Below, one piece after another: positions 51,972 through 60,734 of a stretch of 64,000 nt of DNA. The translations under genes and the position numbers were made by a program. Below the pieces are notes generated by a model. The model was given only the letters and a program-made list of their open reading frames with translations, was not told where the DNA came from and did not search any database. Position 1 is the first letter of the stretch, and every line of letters begins with the position of its first letter. The DNA lies in assembly GCF_900105385.1 (NCBI RefSeq), contig NZ_LT629772.1, positions 558,001-622,000 of the forward strand. Direction: 5' to 3'. This DNA is from Microlunatus soli. GTDB taxonomy: Bacteria > Actinomycetota > Actinomycetes > Propionibacteriales > Propionibacteriaceae.

Positions 51972-54236
51972 TCATGCCCGCTCCAACCATTCCGGTGACT
52001 CGATCTTGTCGACGATGTCGGCCAGTCCCGGATCCTCGATCTCGGGATCGTCGGCGATGCAGCCGTCGGCGATCTCCCGGGCCGAGGCGATCAGCTCCTG
52101 GTCACGCAGCACCCGCAACAGCCGCAGGCTCGAACGCCGACCCGACTGATCGGCGCCCAGCACGTCACCTTCCCGGCGCAGCCGTAGATCGGCCTCGGCG
52201 AGCCGGAATCCGTCCCGGGTGGCGGCCACCTCGCTGAGTCGTTCGGCGGCCTGGCTCATCGGATCACTGGAGCTGAACAGCAGGCAGACCCCGGGATGCT
52301 CACCACGGCCGATCCGACCACGCAACTGGTGCAGCTGGGAGATCCCGAACCGGTCGGCGTCACAGATCACCATCATCGAGGCGTTCGGCACGTCGACCCC
52401 GACCTCGATCACCGTGGTCGAGATCAGCACGTCGATCTCGCCGGCGGCGTAGCGGCGCATCACGTCGTCCTTCTGCTCGGCCGGCAGCCGGCCGTGCAAC
52501 ATCTCGACCCGGATCGAGGACAACGGGCCGCCGTCCTGGGTGAGGTCGCCGTACAGCTCCTCGACCGCGATCGCCGGGGTCTTCGGTGCCTCCTCCTGAT
52601 CGTCGGGAACCACCTCGAGTCCGTCGTAACCGAGCACGTCGGAGATGCTGATCCGGGTGCACACCACGTAGGCCTGCCGGCCCTGCTTGACCTCTTCGAC
52701 GATCCGTTGCCAGGCACGGTCCACCCAGGCCGGCGCGGCGATCGTGTCGACCACGACCGTGCTCACCTCGGACCGACCGGCCGGGATCTCCCGCAACACC
52801 GACGTCTCCAGGTCGCCGAAACTGGTCATCGCCACCGTGCGCGGGATCGGCGTCGCCGTCATCACCAGCAGGTGCGGCTGGCTGGTCGCCTTGGCTCCGA
52901 GCGCTGCCCGCTGTTCGACCCCGAACCGATGCTGCTCGTCGACCACCACCAGCCCGAGCTCGGCGAACTGGACCTGATCGCTGAGCAGCGCGTGGGTGCC
53001 GATCACGATCCCCGCCTCGCCGCTGGCCGCGGCCAACAACGCCTCCCGTTTCCGCGCCGCCGGCATCGAACCGGTGATCAGCACCACCTGGGTCGCATGC
53101 TCCGGCGCGTCCAGCGTGCCGGCGGTGGCCAACTCCCCCAACATCTTGGTGATCGTCTGATAGTGCTGGGTGGCCAACACCTCGGTCGGCGCCAGGAACG
53201 CGGCCTGGCCGCCGGCGTCGATCACCCCGAGCATCGCGCGCATCGCCACCACGGTCTTGCCCGACCCGACCTCGCCCTGCAACAACCGCTGCATCGGATG
53301 CGGTTGAGCGAGATCGGCGAAGATCTGGTCGGAGACCTGCCGTTGGCCGAGCGTCAGGCTGAACGGCAATGACCCGTCGAAGGCGTCCAGCAGACCGTCG
53401 GCCCGCCGTGGCCGTGGCACCGACCCGTGGCTACGGGCCAGCGCCTTGCGGCGCGCCATCGCCAGCCCGATCGCGAACGCCTCGTCGAACTTCAGCCGCT
53501 CCAGTCCGCGAGCCGCCTCCGGTTTGGTCCGCGGTTGGTGGACCGCGCGGTAGGCCTCGGTCAGCTCGAGCACACCGGCCCGGTCCCGGACCGACGCCGG
53601 CAACGGGTCGTCGGCCCCCTCGAAGAACTCCAGCGCGAGGTTGGCCGACTCGGCGATGTTCCAGGTCCGCAGCTTGGCCGTCGCCGGATAGATCCCGATC
53701 AGGTCGGCCCGGGAGACCTCGGCCATCGCCTCGTTGGCCTTCGAACCACCGACCACCCGGCCGTGTTCGTCCAGCATCACGAAGTCCGGGTGGGACAGCT
53801 GGAGTTGATCATGAAAGACACCGACCTTGCCGGCGAAGATGCCGCGGGTGCCCTGGTGCAGTTGCTTCTCCCAGTAGTCGATCAGCTTGGGCTGGCCGAA
53901 GAAGGTCAGATTGAGCCGGCCGTGCCGCCCGTTGGTGATCCAGGCCTCCAATCGGCCACGCGCGCCACGGCCCCGCTGGCCGCCTTGCATCGCATGCGCC
54001 TGGGTGCGGGCCACCTCGGCCAGCACCGCGACCTCCTCGCCGGGCTGCAGATCGGCCAGATCGCTCAGTTCGGTGCCGGCCATGTAGCGCCGCGGTACGT
54101 GCTGCAACAGATCGCCGACCGTGCGGATGTCGAGCTTGTCGAAGGCCTTGGCGGTCTTGTCCCCCACCACGGCGGCGATCTTGGCGTGCAGGCGCTGATA
54201 GGCCTCGGTACGCCAGCGGGTGACAGTCGAGCTCAC
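51972..54236 (-). CDS. recG: ATP-dependent DNA helicase RecG
   Basis: Fork-reversal helicase. An OB wedge domain (about 50-170) includes EVAVLAEVARTQAHA and LNLTFFGQPKLI. The helicase core has Walker A GEVGSGKTVVAMRA, box DEQHRFGVEQR, MTATPIPRT, and HQLRGRIGRGEH in motif VI. The C-terminal region EADLRLRREGDVLGADQSGR is typical. About 754 residues from GTG 54236; the open frame further upstream crosses the thiM leader and is not coding. Confidence 0.95.
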   Translation of the reverse strand: MSSTVTRWRTEAYQRLHAKIAAVVGDKTAKAFDKLDIRTVGDLLQHVPRRYMAGTELSDLADLQPGEEVAVLAEVARTQAHAMQGGQRGRGARGRLEAWITNGRHGRLNLTFFGQPKLIDYWEKQLHQGTRGIFAGKVGVFHDQLQLSHPDFVMLDEHGRVVGGSKANEAMAEVSRADLIGIYPATAKLRTWNIAESANLALEFFEGADDPLPASVRDRAGVLELTEAYRAVHQPRTKPEAARGLERLKFDEAFAIGLAMARRKALARSHGSVPRPRRADGLLDAFDGSLPFSLTLGQRQVSDQIFADLAQPHPMQRLLQGEVGSGKTVVAMRAMLGVIDAGGQAAFLAPTEVLATQHYQTITKMLGELATAGTLDAPEHATQVVLITGSMPAARKREALLAAASGEAGIVIGTHALLSDQVQFAELGLVVVDEQHRFGVEQRAALGAKATSQPHLLVMTATPIPRTVAMTSFGDLETSVLREIPAGRSEVSTVVVDTIAAPAWVDRAWQRIVEEVKQGRQAYVVCTRISISDVLGYDGLEVVPDDQEEAPKTPAIAVEELYGDLTQDGGPLSSIRVEMLHGRLPAEQKDDVMRRYAAGEIDVLISTTVIEVGVDVPNASMMVICDADRFGISQLHQLRGRIGRGEHPGVCLLFSSSDPMSQAAERLSEVAATRDGFRLAEADLRLRREGDVLGADQSGRRSSLRLLRVLRDQELIASAREIADGCIADDPEIEDPGLADIVDKIESPEWLERA

Positions 54237-54338
54237 GGACGCCAGCCTAACCAGAGGCTCCGACGCGCCCCGGTACGGCGGTCCGGCACGGCCGGGTCCG
54301 ACGGCCCCGCCCGGCCGAGGTAATGTCGACGCAGAGAT

Positions 54339-54417
54339 GGCCGGGGTGCCCGAACGGATCGGGCTGAGATCACACCCGCCGAACCTGATCCGGATCATGC
54401 CGGCGAAAGGGAGCCAG
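54339..54417 (+). ncRNA. TPP riboswitch (THI element)
   Basis: The thiamine-pyrophosphate aptamer core is clear: GGGGTGCC (54343), CTGAGA (54364), ACCTGATC (54383) and the 3' segment GCGAAAGGGA (54403-54412). The AAAGGGAG that would serve as ribosome site for thiM is the same bases as the 3' end of the aptamer, so TPP binding probably blocks translation directly. One extra A is present in the GCGAAGGGA consensus. Confidence 0.93.
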
Positions 54418-54421
54418 AGCG

Positions 54422-55306
54422 ATGTCTGCTGTGCCCAGTTCTTCTGACGCACCCCGCACCCCAGCGGTCACCACCACCTCAAGCCTCGATGTCACCGATG
54501 CCGCGGCAGCGGCCGGTCACGTCGTCGAGCAACTCCGCGCGCGGCGGCCGCTGGTCCAGTGCATCACCAACTACGTCTCGATGGACCTGGCCGCCAACCT
54601 GTTGAACGCGGCCGGCGCGTCGCCGGCGATGGTGCATCATCCGCAGGAGGCCGGCGAGTTCGCCGGCCTCGCCGATGCCGTGGTCGCCAACATCGGCACC
54701 CCGTCGCCGGACTGGGCCGACGGCATTGTTGCCGCGACCACCGTCGCGGTCGAGCGCGGTGTTCCCTGGGTGCTGGACCCGGTCGCCGTCGGCGCCACCT
54801 CCTATCGCCGCGACCTCGCCGGCCGGCTGCTCACCAACCGGCCGACGGTGATCCGCGGCAACGCGGGCGAGGTGCTGGCCCTGGCCGGTGTCGCCGGTGC
54901 CAGTCGTGGCGTCGACAGCGCCGCCGACAGCAGTGCGGTCGGCGACCAGGCCGCAGCGCTGGCCGCCGAAGCAGGTTGTGTGGTCGCGGTCACCGGTGCA
55001 CGCGACCTGGTCACCGACGGTCGGCGGCAGCTGACCATCGACGGCGGCGATCGGCGGGCACCGATGATCACCGCCCTGGGCTGTTCGGCTACGGCGCTGG
55101 TCGCCGCCTGTTGCGCTGTCGGTGAGGACCGGCTGGCGGCGACCGCGGCGGCTCTGGCGATGATCACCGTGGCCATCGAACGAGCCGGCCGGGACGCCGC
55201 CGGTCCCGGTTCACTGCGCTGGCGGCTGCTGGACGAGTTGGCCGACCTGTCGGCCGATCAGGTCGGCAGCAGGATCGAGGAGTCGCATCGGGACGATCAG
55301 TCATGA
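54422..55306 (+). CDS. thiM: hydroxyethylthiazole kinase ThiM
   Basis: Phosphorylates salvaged 4-methyl-5-hydroxyethylthiazole. The protein has LVQCITNYVSMDLAANLLNA, an Asp/Pro site WVLDPVAVGATSYRRDL, RGNAGEVLALAG and the catalytic Cys221 in ALGCSATAL. 294 residues with a 25-residue N-terminal extension compared with most ThiM. Ribosome site lies in the TPP riboswitch. Stop overlaps thiE by four bases. Confidence 0.95.
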   Translation: MSAVPSSSDAPRTPAVTTTSSLDVTDAAAAAGHVVEQLRARRPLVQCITNYVSMDLAANLLNAAGASPAMVHHPQEAGEFAGLADAVVANIGTPSPDWADGIVAATTVAVERGVPWVLDPVAVGATSYRRDLAGRLLTNRPTVIRGNAGEVLALAGVAGASRGVDSAADSSAVGDQAAALAAEAGCVVAVTGARDLVTDGRRQLTIDGGDRRAPMITALGCSATALVAACCAVGEDRLAATAAALAMITVAIERAGRDAAGPGSLRWRLLDELADLSADQVGSRIEESHRDDQS

Positions 55307-55968
55307 TCACGACCCACGAGCAGGTGCGGAGCAACCTCGGTGTCTACCTGGTCACCGCCGAACCGAGCACCGATCGGACCGTCGAGTTGATCATGGCCGC
55401 GGTGGCCGGCGGCGTGCGCGTCGTGCAGCTGCGGGACAAGATCAACAGCACCGACCATCGGATCCGGATGCTGCGACAGATCGTTCACCGGCTGGCCGGA
55501 TCCGCCGTCACCCTGGTCGTCAACGACGACCTCGACGCAGCCGCTGCCGTGCCAGGAGTCGGCATCCACGTCGGGCCGGATGATCTTCATCCGGCCGTCG
55601 CCCGGAGCCGGCTCGGCGTCGACGTGTGCATCGGTTGGTCGATCCACGATCTTGATCAACTGCGCGACGACCAGGCCTTAGCCGCCGTCGACTATGTCGC
55701 GGCCAGCCCGGTCTGGCCGACCCCGACCAAGATCGACACCAGCACACCGTTCGGCCTGCAGGGTGTTCGCCGTCTGCGGGACCGGCTGCCGGCAGAGCTG
55801 CCGCTGGTCGGGATCGGCGGCATCGATCTCGGCAATGCCGCAGAGGTGATCGGCGCGGGCGCGGACGGCGTCGCCGTGGTCTCCGCGATCTGTGCCGCCG
55901 ACGATCCCCGGCGAGCCGCACAGGACCTGGTGGCCGAGGTCGACCAGTCCAAAGAGGGCAGGTCATGA
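55303..55968 (+). CDS. thiE: thiamine-phosphate synthase ThiE
   Basis: Joins HMP-pyrophosphate and thiazole phosphate to thiamine phosphate. Motifs: GVYLVTAEPS, VVQLRDKINSTD, VNDDLDAAAAVPGVGIHVG and GIGGIDLGNAAEVIGAGADG. 221 residues. ATGA overlaps at both ends, coupling it to thiM and thiD. Confidence 0.95.
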   Translation: MITTHEQVRSNLGVYLVTAEPSTDRTVELIMAAVAGGVRVVQLRDKINSTDHRIRMLRQIVHRLAGSAVTLVVNDDLDAAAAVPGVGIHVGPDDLHPAVARSRLGVDVCIGWSIHDLDQLRDDQALAAVDYVAASPVWPTPTKIDTSTPFGLQGVRRLRDRLPAELPLVGIGGIDLGNAAEVIGAGADGVAVVSAICAADDPRRAAQDLVAEVDQSKEGRS

Positions 55969-56816
55969 CGACGCCGATCATGCTCAGTGTGGCCGGCTCC
56001 GATCCGTCCGGCGGCGCAGGCATCCAGGCCGATCTGAAGACCGCGACCGCACTGGGCGTCTACGGGGCCGCGGTGCTCACCTCATTGACCGCTCAGAACA
56101 CGCACGGCGTGACCGGGATCCATCCGGTGCCGGCCGATTTCGTCGCCGATCAGCTGACTGCGGTGCTGGAGGACCTCGCGGTCGGCGCGATCAAGATCGG
56201 CATGTTGGCCACCCCGGAGATCGCCGCAGCGGTGGCCGACGTGCTGCGGACCCGGCCCCGTCCGGCGATCGTGCTGGACCCGGTGATGGTCGCCACCTCC
56301 GGTGACCGGCTGGTGACCCCGGAGGTGACGGAGGTGATCAAGGAGGCGTTGCTGCCGCTCTGTACCGTGATCACGCCGAATCTCCCGGAAACCGCTGCCC
56401 TGTTGGGAAACCTGGCTCCGCACAGCCCGGACGAGATGGAGGCTGCGGCCGTCGCGCTGCGTGACCTCGGGTGCGCAGCGTTGATCAAGGGCGGACATCT
56501 CCAGCCCGAGAGCCCCGAGCCTGTCGACGGCAAGCCATCAGTCCGTAGACCGGATCAGGATGCTATGAGTGTTGACGTGTTGGCCGATGACTCGGGAATC
56601 ACGCACTATTCCGCGCCGCGGATCGACACCACCAACACCCACGGCACCGGCTGCACGCTGTCCTCGGCGATCGCCTCGGGCCTGGCCCGCGGAGCGGACC
56701 TGCGCACGGCGGTCGGAGCCGCGAAGGACTATCTCACCGGCGCCCTGCGGGCCGGTGCCCAGCTCGGCATCGGGTCCGGCAACGGACCGGTCGACCACCT
56801 CTGGAGGAATCGATGA
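55965..56816 (+). CDS. thiD: HMP/HMP-P kinase ThiD
   Basis: Bifunctional kinase making HMP-pyrophosphate for ThiE. SVAGSDPSGGAGIQADLKTA is the family N-terminus; VLDPVMVATSGDRL and NTHGTGCTLSSAIASGLARG carry the phosphate loop and catalytic Cys. 283 residues. ATGA overlap with thiE and with the tenA gene. Confidence 0.95.
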   Translation: MTTPIMLSVAGSDPSGGAGIQADLKTATALGVYGAAVLTSLTAQNTHGVTGIHPVPADFVADQLTAVLEDLAVGAIKIGMLATPEIAAAVADVLRTRPRPAIVLDPVMVATSGDRLVTPEVTEVIKEALLPLCTVITPNLPETAALLGNLAPHSPDEMEAAAVALRDLGCAALIKGGHLQPESPEPVDGKPSVRRPDQDAMSVDVLADDSGITHYSAPRIDTTNTHGTGCTLSSAIASGLARGADLRTAVGAAKDYLTGALRAGAQLGIGSGNGPVDHLWRNR

Positions 56817-57616
56817 GCCTGACACAGCAGACCTCGGCACCGACCGGAAGCCCGACGGGCGGATTCTCCGAGGACGCCTGGCAATCGGTCGGCGCCTGGT
56901 TCACCGCGATCACCTCCCATCCGTTCCTCACCGCGTTGGCGGACGGATCACTGCCAGAGCAGGTGTTCTGCCGTTATCTGATCGACGATGCGCACTATCT
57001 CAACGGCTATTCGGCGGCCCTGGCGACGCTGTCCGCGCGGTCCGATGATCTGGACGGCCGGGTGATGCTGGCCCGATCGGCGGCGTCGGCGATCGAGGCC
57101 GAACGGTCCTTGCACCGCGGCTATCTGCTCCCCCGCGGAATCGACCCGGACGCCGCCGGTGCTCCCGAACCGTCGCCGACCTGCGTCGGCTATGTCGAGG
57201 GCCTGAGATCCGCGGCGGCGCTCCAGCCGTTGGGCGTCGGGATGGCCGCCGTGCTGCCGTGCTTCCGGGTGTATGCCGAGGTCGGCTGCTGGATCGTGAA
57301 CAAGACCGACCTCGCCGGTCCGGCCGTCCGAACCTCCGAGCGGGTGGACGAGCGATCGGATGATCATCCCTACCGAGACTGGATCGGCGCCTACAGCGAC
57401 CCCGCCTTCGCCGAGGCCGTCCGCGCAGCGGAGGCCTACACCGATCTGCTCGCGGACCGGGCCGGACCGACCGTACGCGAGGCCATGGCTGACGCCTATC
57501 GGCGGGCGACCCGCTGGGAGTGGATGTTCTGGAACGCCGCGTGGGTCGGTGAGAGCTGGCCGACGCCGGGGACGGTGGCTCAGCCTCGATCCGCTGCAGA
57601 GATCAACTCCCGCTGA
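56813..57616 (+). CDS. tenA: TenA-family thiaminase II (HMP salvage)
   Basis: Releases HMP from degraded thiamine for reuse. The pattern is HPFLTALADGSLPEQVFCRY at the start, the active-site Cys in AVLPCFRVYAEVG and Glu in RWEWMFWNAAW near the end. 267 residues, about 30 longer than most TenA because of a polar N-terminal stretch. Last gene of the TPP-controlled operon. Its end overlaps the convergent LysR gene by 37 bases. Confidence 0.9.
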   Translation: MSLTQQTSAPTGSPTGGFSEDAWQSVGAWFTAITSHPFLTALADGSLPEQVFCRYLIDDAHYLNGYSAALATLSARSDDLDGRVMLARSAASAIEAERSLHRGYLLPRGIDPDAAGAPEPSPTCVGYVEGLRSAAALQPLGVGMAAVLPCFRVYAEVGCWIVNKTDLAGPAVRTSERVDERSDDHPYRDWIGAYSDPAFAEAVRAAEAYTDLLADRAGPTVREAMADAYRRATRWEWMFWNAAWVGESWPTPGTVAQPRSAAEINSR

Positions 57617-58491
57617 CGCATCAGGTAGGCGCCGAATTCGGTCACCACCGGACGGTCGTCACCGACCCGGGTCATCAGATACAGGCCGCGCCGCAGCGGT
57701 GACTCCAACGGCAGAAAGGTCACGTCCCGCTGCTCGGCGCTCTCCCGTGCCAGCCGGGGGATCAGAGCGATCGCGAGCCCGCTGGCGACCAGGTCGAGTT
57801 GGCTGGGATAGGCGCTGATCCGGTAGCGGATCTCCGGTTCCCGCCCGGCCTGACGCAACACGTCGGTGACGGTCTGGTATGCGCCGCTGCCCGGCGGGCA
57901 GACCACCCACGGCAGATCGAGGTCGGCAGCCTCGGTGATGGTCCTCGGACGGTCCGGCAGATCTGCCGGGACAGCCAGGTCGATGGGCTCGTCCAAGATC
58001 AACTGCGCGGTCAGCGAGGACAGCTGGGGGAAGGTGTTGCTGGTCCAGGCCTCGACGATCGCGACGTCGAGCTGGCGGGTGGCCAACAGTTCGACGAATT
58101 CCAGCGCCTCACCGTCCATGATCACCGGTTCGACCTTCGGATGCTCGGCCACCAGCCGCGCGGTCGCCGGTCCCAGCAGCGTCCGCAGCGCCGACATCAC
58201 ACCACCGATCCGAAGTCGTCCGCCGATGTCACCGGACAACCGGCTGAGCTCCTCGTCGGCCTGCCGGAACTGCCGATCCACCGCCCGCGCGTGCCGGGCC
58301 ATCAGACTGCCCGCCGCAGTCAGTCGGATGCCGCGGCCGGACGGCTCGACCAGCGTCTGCCCGAGCTCGCGCTCGAGCTTGCGGAGTTGCTGGCTGACCG
58401 CCGAGCCGCTGATGCCGAGTTCCTCCGACGCCTCGCGCACCGATCCGTGTGTCGCCACGGCTTCGAAGATCCGTACTCTGTCCCAATGCAT
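57580..58491 (-). CDS. LysR-family transcriptional regulator
   Basis: Regulator of 303 residues with the LysR HTH (VREASEELGISGSAVSQQL, about 18-37) and a two-lobed effector domain. It is divergent from an EamA-type exporter, whose expression it most likely controls. The gene ends inside tenA on the opposite strand, so both messages are antisense over 37 bases. Confidence 0.9.
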   Translation of the reverse strand: MHWDRVRIFEAVATHGSVREASEELGISGSAVSQQLRKLERELGQTLVEPSGRGIRLTAAGSLMARHARAVDRQFRQADEELSRLSGDIGGRLRIGGVMSALRTLLGPATARLVAEHPKVEPVIMDGEALEFVELLATRQLDVAIVEAWTSNTFPQLSSLTAQLILDEPIDLAVPADLPDRPRTITEAADLDLPWVVCPPGSGAYQTVTDVLRQAGREPEIRYRISAYPSQLDLVASGLAIALIPRLARESAEQRDVTFLPLESPLRRGLYLMTRVGDDRPVVTEFGAYLMRQRELISAADRG

Positions 58492-58503
58492 TATTGCTCA
58501 GCC

Positions 58504-58527
58504 CTGCTTCGCAGTATTGGTTAGAAT
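58504..58527. promoter_or_regulatory. LysR site candidate and -10 of the exporter
   Basis: CTGCTTCGCAG (58504-58514) is a short palindrome CTGC-TTC-GCAG in the divergent gap, followed by TAGAAT (58522-58527), one mismatch from the -10 consensus for the plus-strand gene. A LysR protein bound there could act on both promoters. Confidence 0.4.
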
Positions 58528-58561
58528 TTCTCGCTAGATCTTATCGGTCATCTCCGTCACC

Positions 58562-59563
58562 ATGGGACGAGTGGGAGACGCGAAGGAGATCGAGGGCAGG
58601 GTGACCAACGACCGACCGGCCGCCGGAATCGGACCGGCCGGTCCTTCCGTCGCGGGGCCACAGGCTCCGCGTCCGGACGACCACTCTCCGATGGCGTTGC
58701 CGACGCTGTTGCTGGGCTGCCTGCTGGTCGGCGCATCCTCGACCTTCATCAAACTGTCCGGGACGACCGCCGACACCGCGGCATTCTTCCGCTGTGCGCT
58801 GGCCCTGCTGGTGTTCGCACCGATCGCGGTCCTGGAATGGCGCCGTTACGGCCGACCGCACCGACGGATGGTGCTGTTCGGGTTGGGCTCCGGCGTGCTG
58901 CTCGGCGCCGACTATCTGATGTGGACCCAGAGCATCCTGGACGCCGGTGCTGCGGTGGCCACCGTGCTGATCGGGATCCAGGTGGTGGTCTTCCCGATGC
59001 TGTCCCGGATCTTCCTCGGCGAGCAGATCCAGCGCCGGTTCCTGATCGCACTGCCGGTGATGATCATCGGGCTCGGTCTGACCGGTGGCATCCTCGATGT
59101 CGACCCGAACGCGCCCCATCCGGTCCGCGGCGCCGCGCTCGGCATCGCCGCCGGGATCTGCTATGCCGGCTATCTGTTCGCGATCCGTCCGGCCAGCCGC
59201 CCCGACCGGCGAATGGTGGTCACCCCGATCGCCTTCGGCACCGCCTCGGCGGCTGCCGTGATCGGGGTCGTCGGCGGTATCGGGCACGGCATCGACCTCC
59301 ACCTGGATGCGCATGCCTGGTTCTGGCTGATCATGGTCGCGATCTGCGGCCAGGCGCTGTCGTTCGTGATGATCGGCTACGGCTCGGTCCGGTTGGCGGC
59401 GGGGCGCGCCGCCGCGGCGATGCTGCTCCAACCGATGGCCGCCATCGTCCTGGGGACCATCGTGCTGGACGAACATCCCGCCCCGTCCCAATATGTCGGG
59501 ATGGCCGTCACCGTTGCCGCCGTCGCGATGGCGACCATCCGCGGACGAATCCGTACGCCGTAG
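58562..59563 (+). CDS. EamA-family (DMT) exporter
   Basis: Ten-span inner-membrane exporter of metabolites. Two EamA repeats: LLLGCLLVGASSTFIKLSG starts the first, and ALGIAAGICYAGYLFAIRP the second, with MLLQPMAAIVLGTIVLDEHP in the last pair. Start ATG 58562 is used; GTG 58601, with GAGGGCAG before it, would remove 13 polar residues. Divergent from a LysR gene, the common arrangement for such exporters. Substrate unknown. Confidence 0.87.
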   Translation: MGRVGDAKEIEGRVTNDRPAAGIGPAGPSVAGPQAPRPDDHSPMALPTLLLGCLLVGASSTFIKLSGTTADTAAFFRCALALLVFAPIAVLEWRRYGRPHRRMVLFGLGSGVLLGADYLMWTQSILDAGAAVATVLIGIQVVVFPMLSRIFLGEQIQRRFLIALPVMIIGLGLTGGILDVDPNAPHPVRGAALGIAAGICYAGYLFAIRPASRPDRRMVVTPIAFGTASAAAVIGVVGGIGHGIDLHLDAHAWFWLIMVAICGQALSFVMIGYGSVRLAAGRAAAAMLLQPMAAIVLGTIVLDEHPAPSQYVGMAVTVAAVAMATIRGRIRTP

Positions 59564-59599
59564 GGTCCTGGCAACCCGGATCAGTCCCGGCAACCCGCA

Positions 59600-60037
59600 T
59601 CAGTCCAGGCAGAACTCGTTGCCCTCAGGGTCGGCCATCACGATGAACCCGCCCTCCATCGGAGGTGCCGGCTCGGTCCGGCTGATCCGCGTCGCGCCGA
59701 TCGCCACCAACCGCTCGCACTCCGACTCCAAGGCGGCCATCCGCTCATCCCCGTCCAGTCCTGGCGCGGCCCGGACGTCGAGGTGCAGCCGATTCTTCGA
59801 CTGCTTCGGCTCGGGCACCCGCTGGAAGAACAGCCGCGGCCCGACACCGTTGGGGTCGACCGCGGCCCAGCGGCTGCCCTGCTGATCGGCCGGCAGGGTG
59901 GCATCCAGCGCTTCCCAGGAGTCGAATCCCGGCGGCGGTGGCGGGACCTGATAGCCCAGGGCCTGGTTCCAGAACAGCCCCACCGCTCGCGGATCGGCGC
60001 AATCGAAGGTCACCTGCACGGTGCGTACGTCAGTCAT
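59600..60037 (-). CDS. VOC-family (glyoxalase-like) protein
   Basis: 145-residue protein of the glyoxalase-like type. It begins VRTVQVTFDCADPRAVGLFW and ends MADPEGNEFCLD, the usual pattern, with NRLHLDVRA in the middle. The first metal-His position is Thr or Phe, so binding rather than catalysis is possible. Convergent with the exporter gene, 36 bases apart. Confidence 0.85.
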   Translation of the reverse strand: MTDVRTVQVTFDCADPRAVGLFWNQALGYQVPPPPPGFDSWEALDATLPADQQGSRWAAVDPNGVGPRLFFQRVPEPKQSKNRLHLDVRAAPGLDGDERMAALESECERLVAIGATRISRTEPAPPMEGGFIVMADPEGNEFCLD

Positions 60038-60077
60038 GGCCGGCAGCGTATCGGCGGCTGCAGACAGTCCCGGCTGG

Positions 60078-60734
60078 TCACGACTTCCCCGGATCCCCGG
60101 CCTGATGGGCGAGCAGCGCGAGCTGGACCCTGTTGCTCAGGTTCAACTTTGCCAGCGACCTGCTGACGTGCGCCTTCACCGTCGTCTCGGTCATCCTCAA
60201 CTGCCGACCGATCTCGGCATTGGACAGTCCGCGGCTGACCGCCGAGGCGACATCGCGTTCTCGGGGCGACAGTGGCTCCAGTCGCTTCCGTGCAGACGAC
60301 TCGCCGGCGTCGTCATGATCGGCGAAGTCGGCAATCAGTCGACGCGTCACCGACGGGGCGAGGATCGCATCGCCCGTGGCGACCGTCCGGATCGCATTGA
60401 TCAACTCGTCCGGCGATGCATCCTTCAACAGGAACCCTGCCGCCCCGGCCCGGAGGGCGCGACGGATGTGGCTGTCCAGGTCGAAGGTGGTGAGCATGAT
60501 CACCTGAGGCGGTCGGGCAAGCGCCGTCAACTCTTCCAGGGCAGCGATCCCATTGGTGCCCGGCATCCTGATGTCCATCAGGACCACGTCGATCGAACGG
60601 GTCCTGACCAGGTCCACCGCCTGTCGCCCATCACTGGCTTCGGCGATCAACTCGATGTCACCCGCGGGCTCCAGGATCAACCGTAGCCCGGTCCGAACGA
60701 GTGCTTCGTCGTCGACGATCATGACGGTGATCAC
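60078..60734 (-). CDS. NarL/LuxR-type response regulator
   Basis: 218-residue regulator. Receiver: MIVDDEALVRTGLRLIL, phospho-acceptor Asp in VVLMDIRMPG (about 54), and Lys in FLLKDASPDEL. LuxR HTH from about 155: LSPRERDVASAVSRGLSNAE and TVKAHVSRSLAKLNLSNR. Its ATG overlaps the kinase stop (ATGA), so it is the kinase's partner. Probable targets are the adjacent ABC permease genes. Confidence 0.93.
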   Translation of the reverse strand: MITVMIVDDEALVRTGLRLILEPAGDIELIAEASDGRQAVDLVRTRSIDVVLMDIRMPGTNGIAALEELTALARPPQVIMLTTFDLDSHIRRALRAGAAGFLLKDASPDELINAIRTVATGDAILAPSVTRRLIADFADHDDAGESSARKRLEPLSPRERDVASAVSRGLSNAEIGRQLRMTETTVKAHVSRSLAKLNLSNRVQLALLAHQAGDPGKS

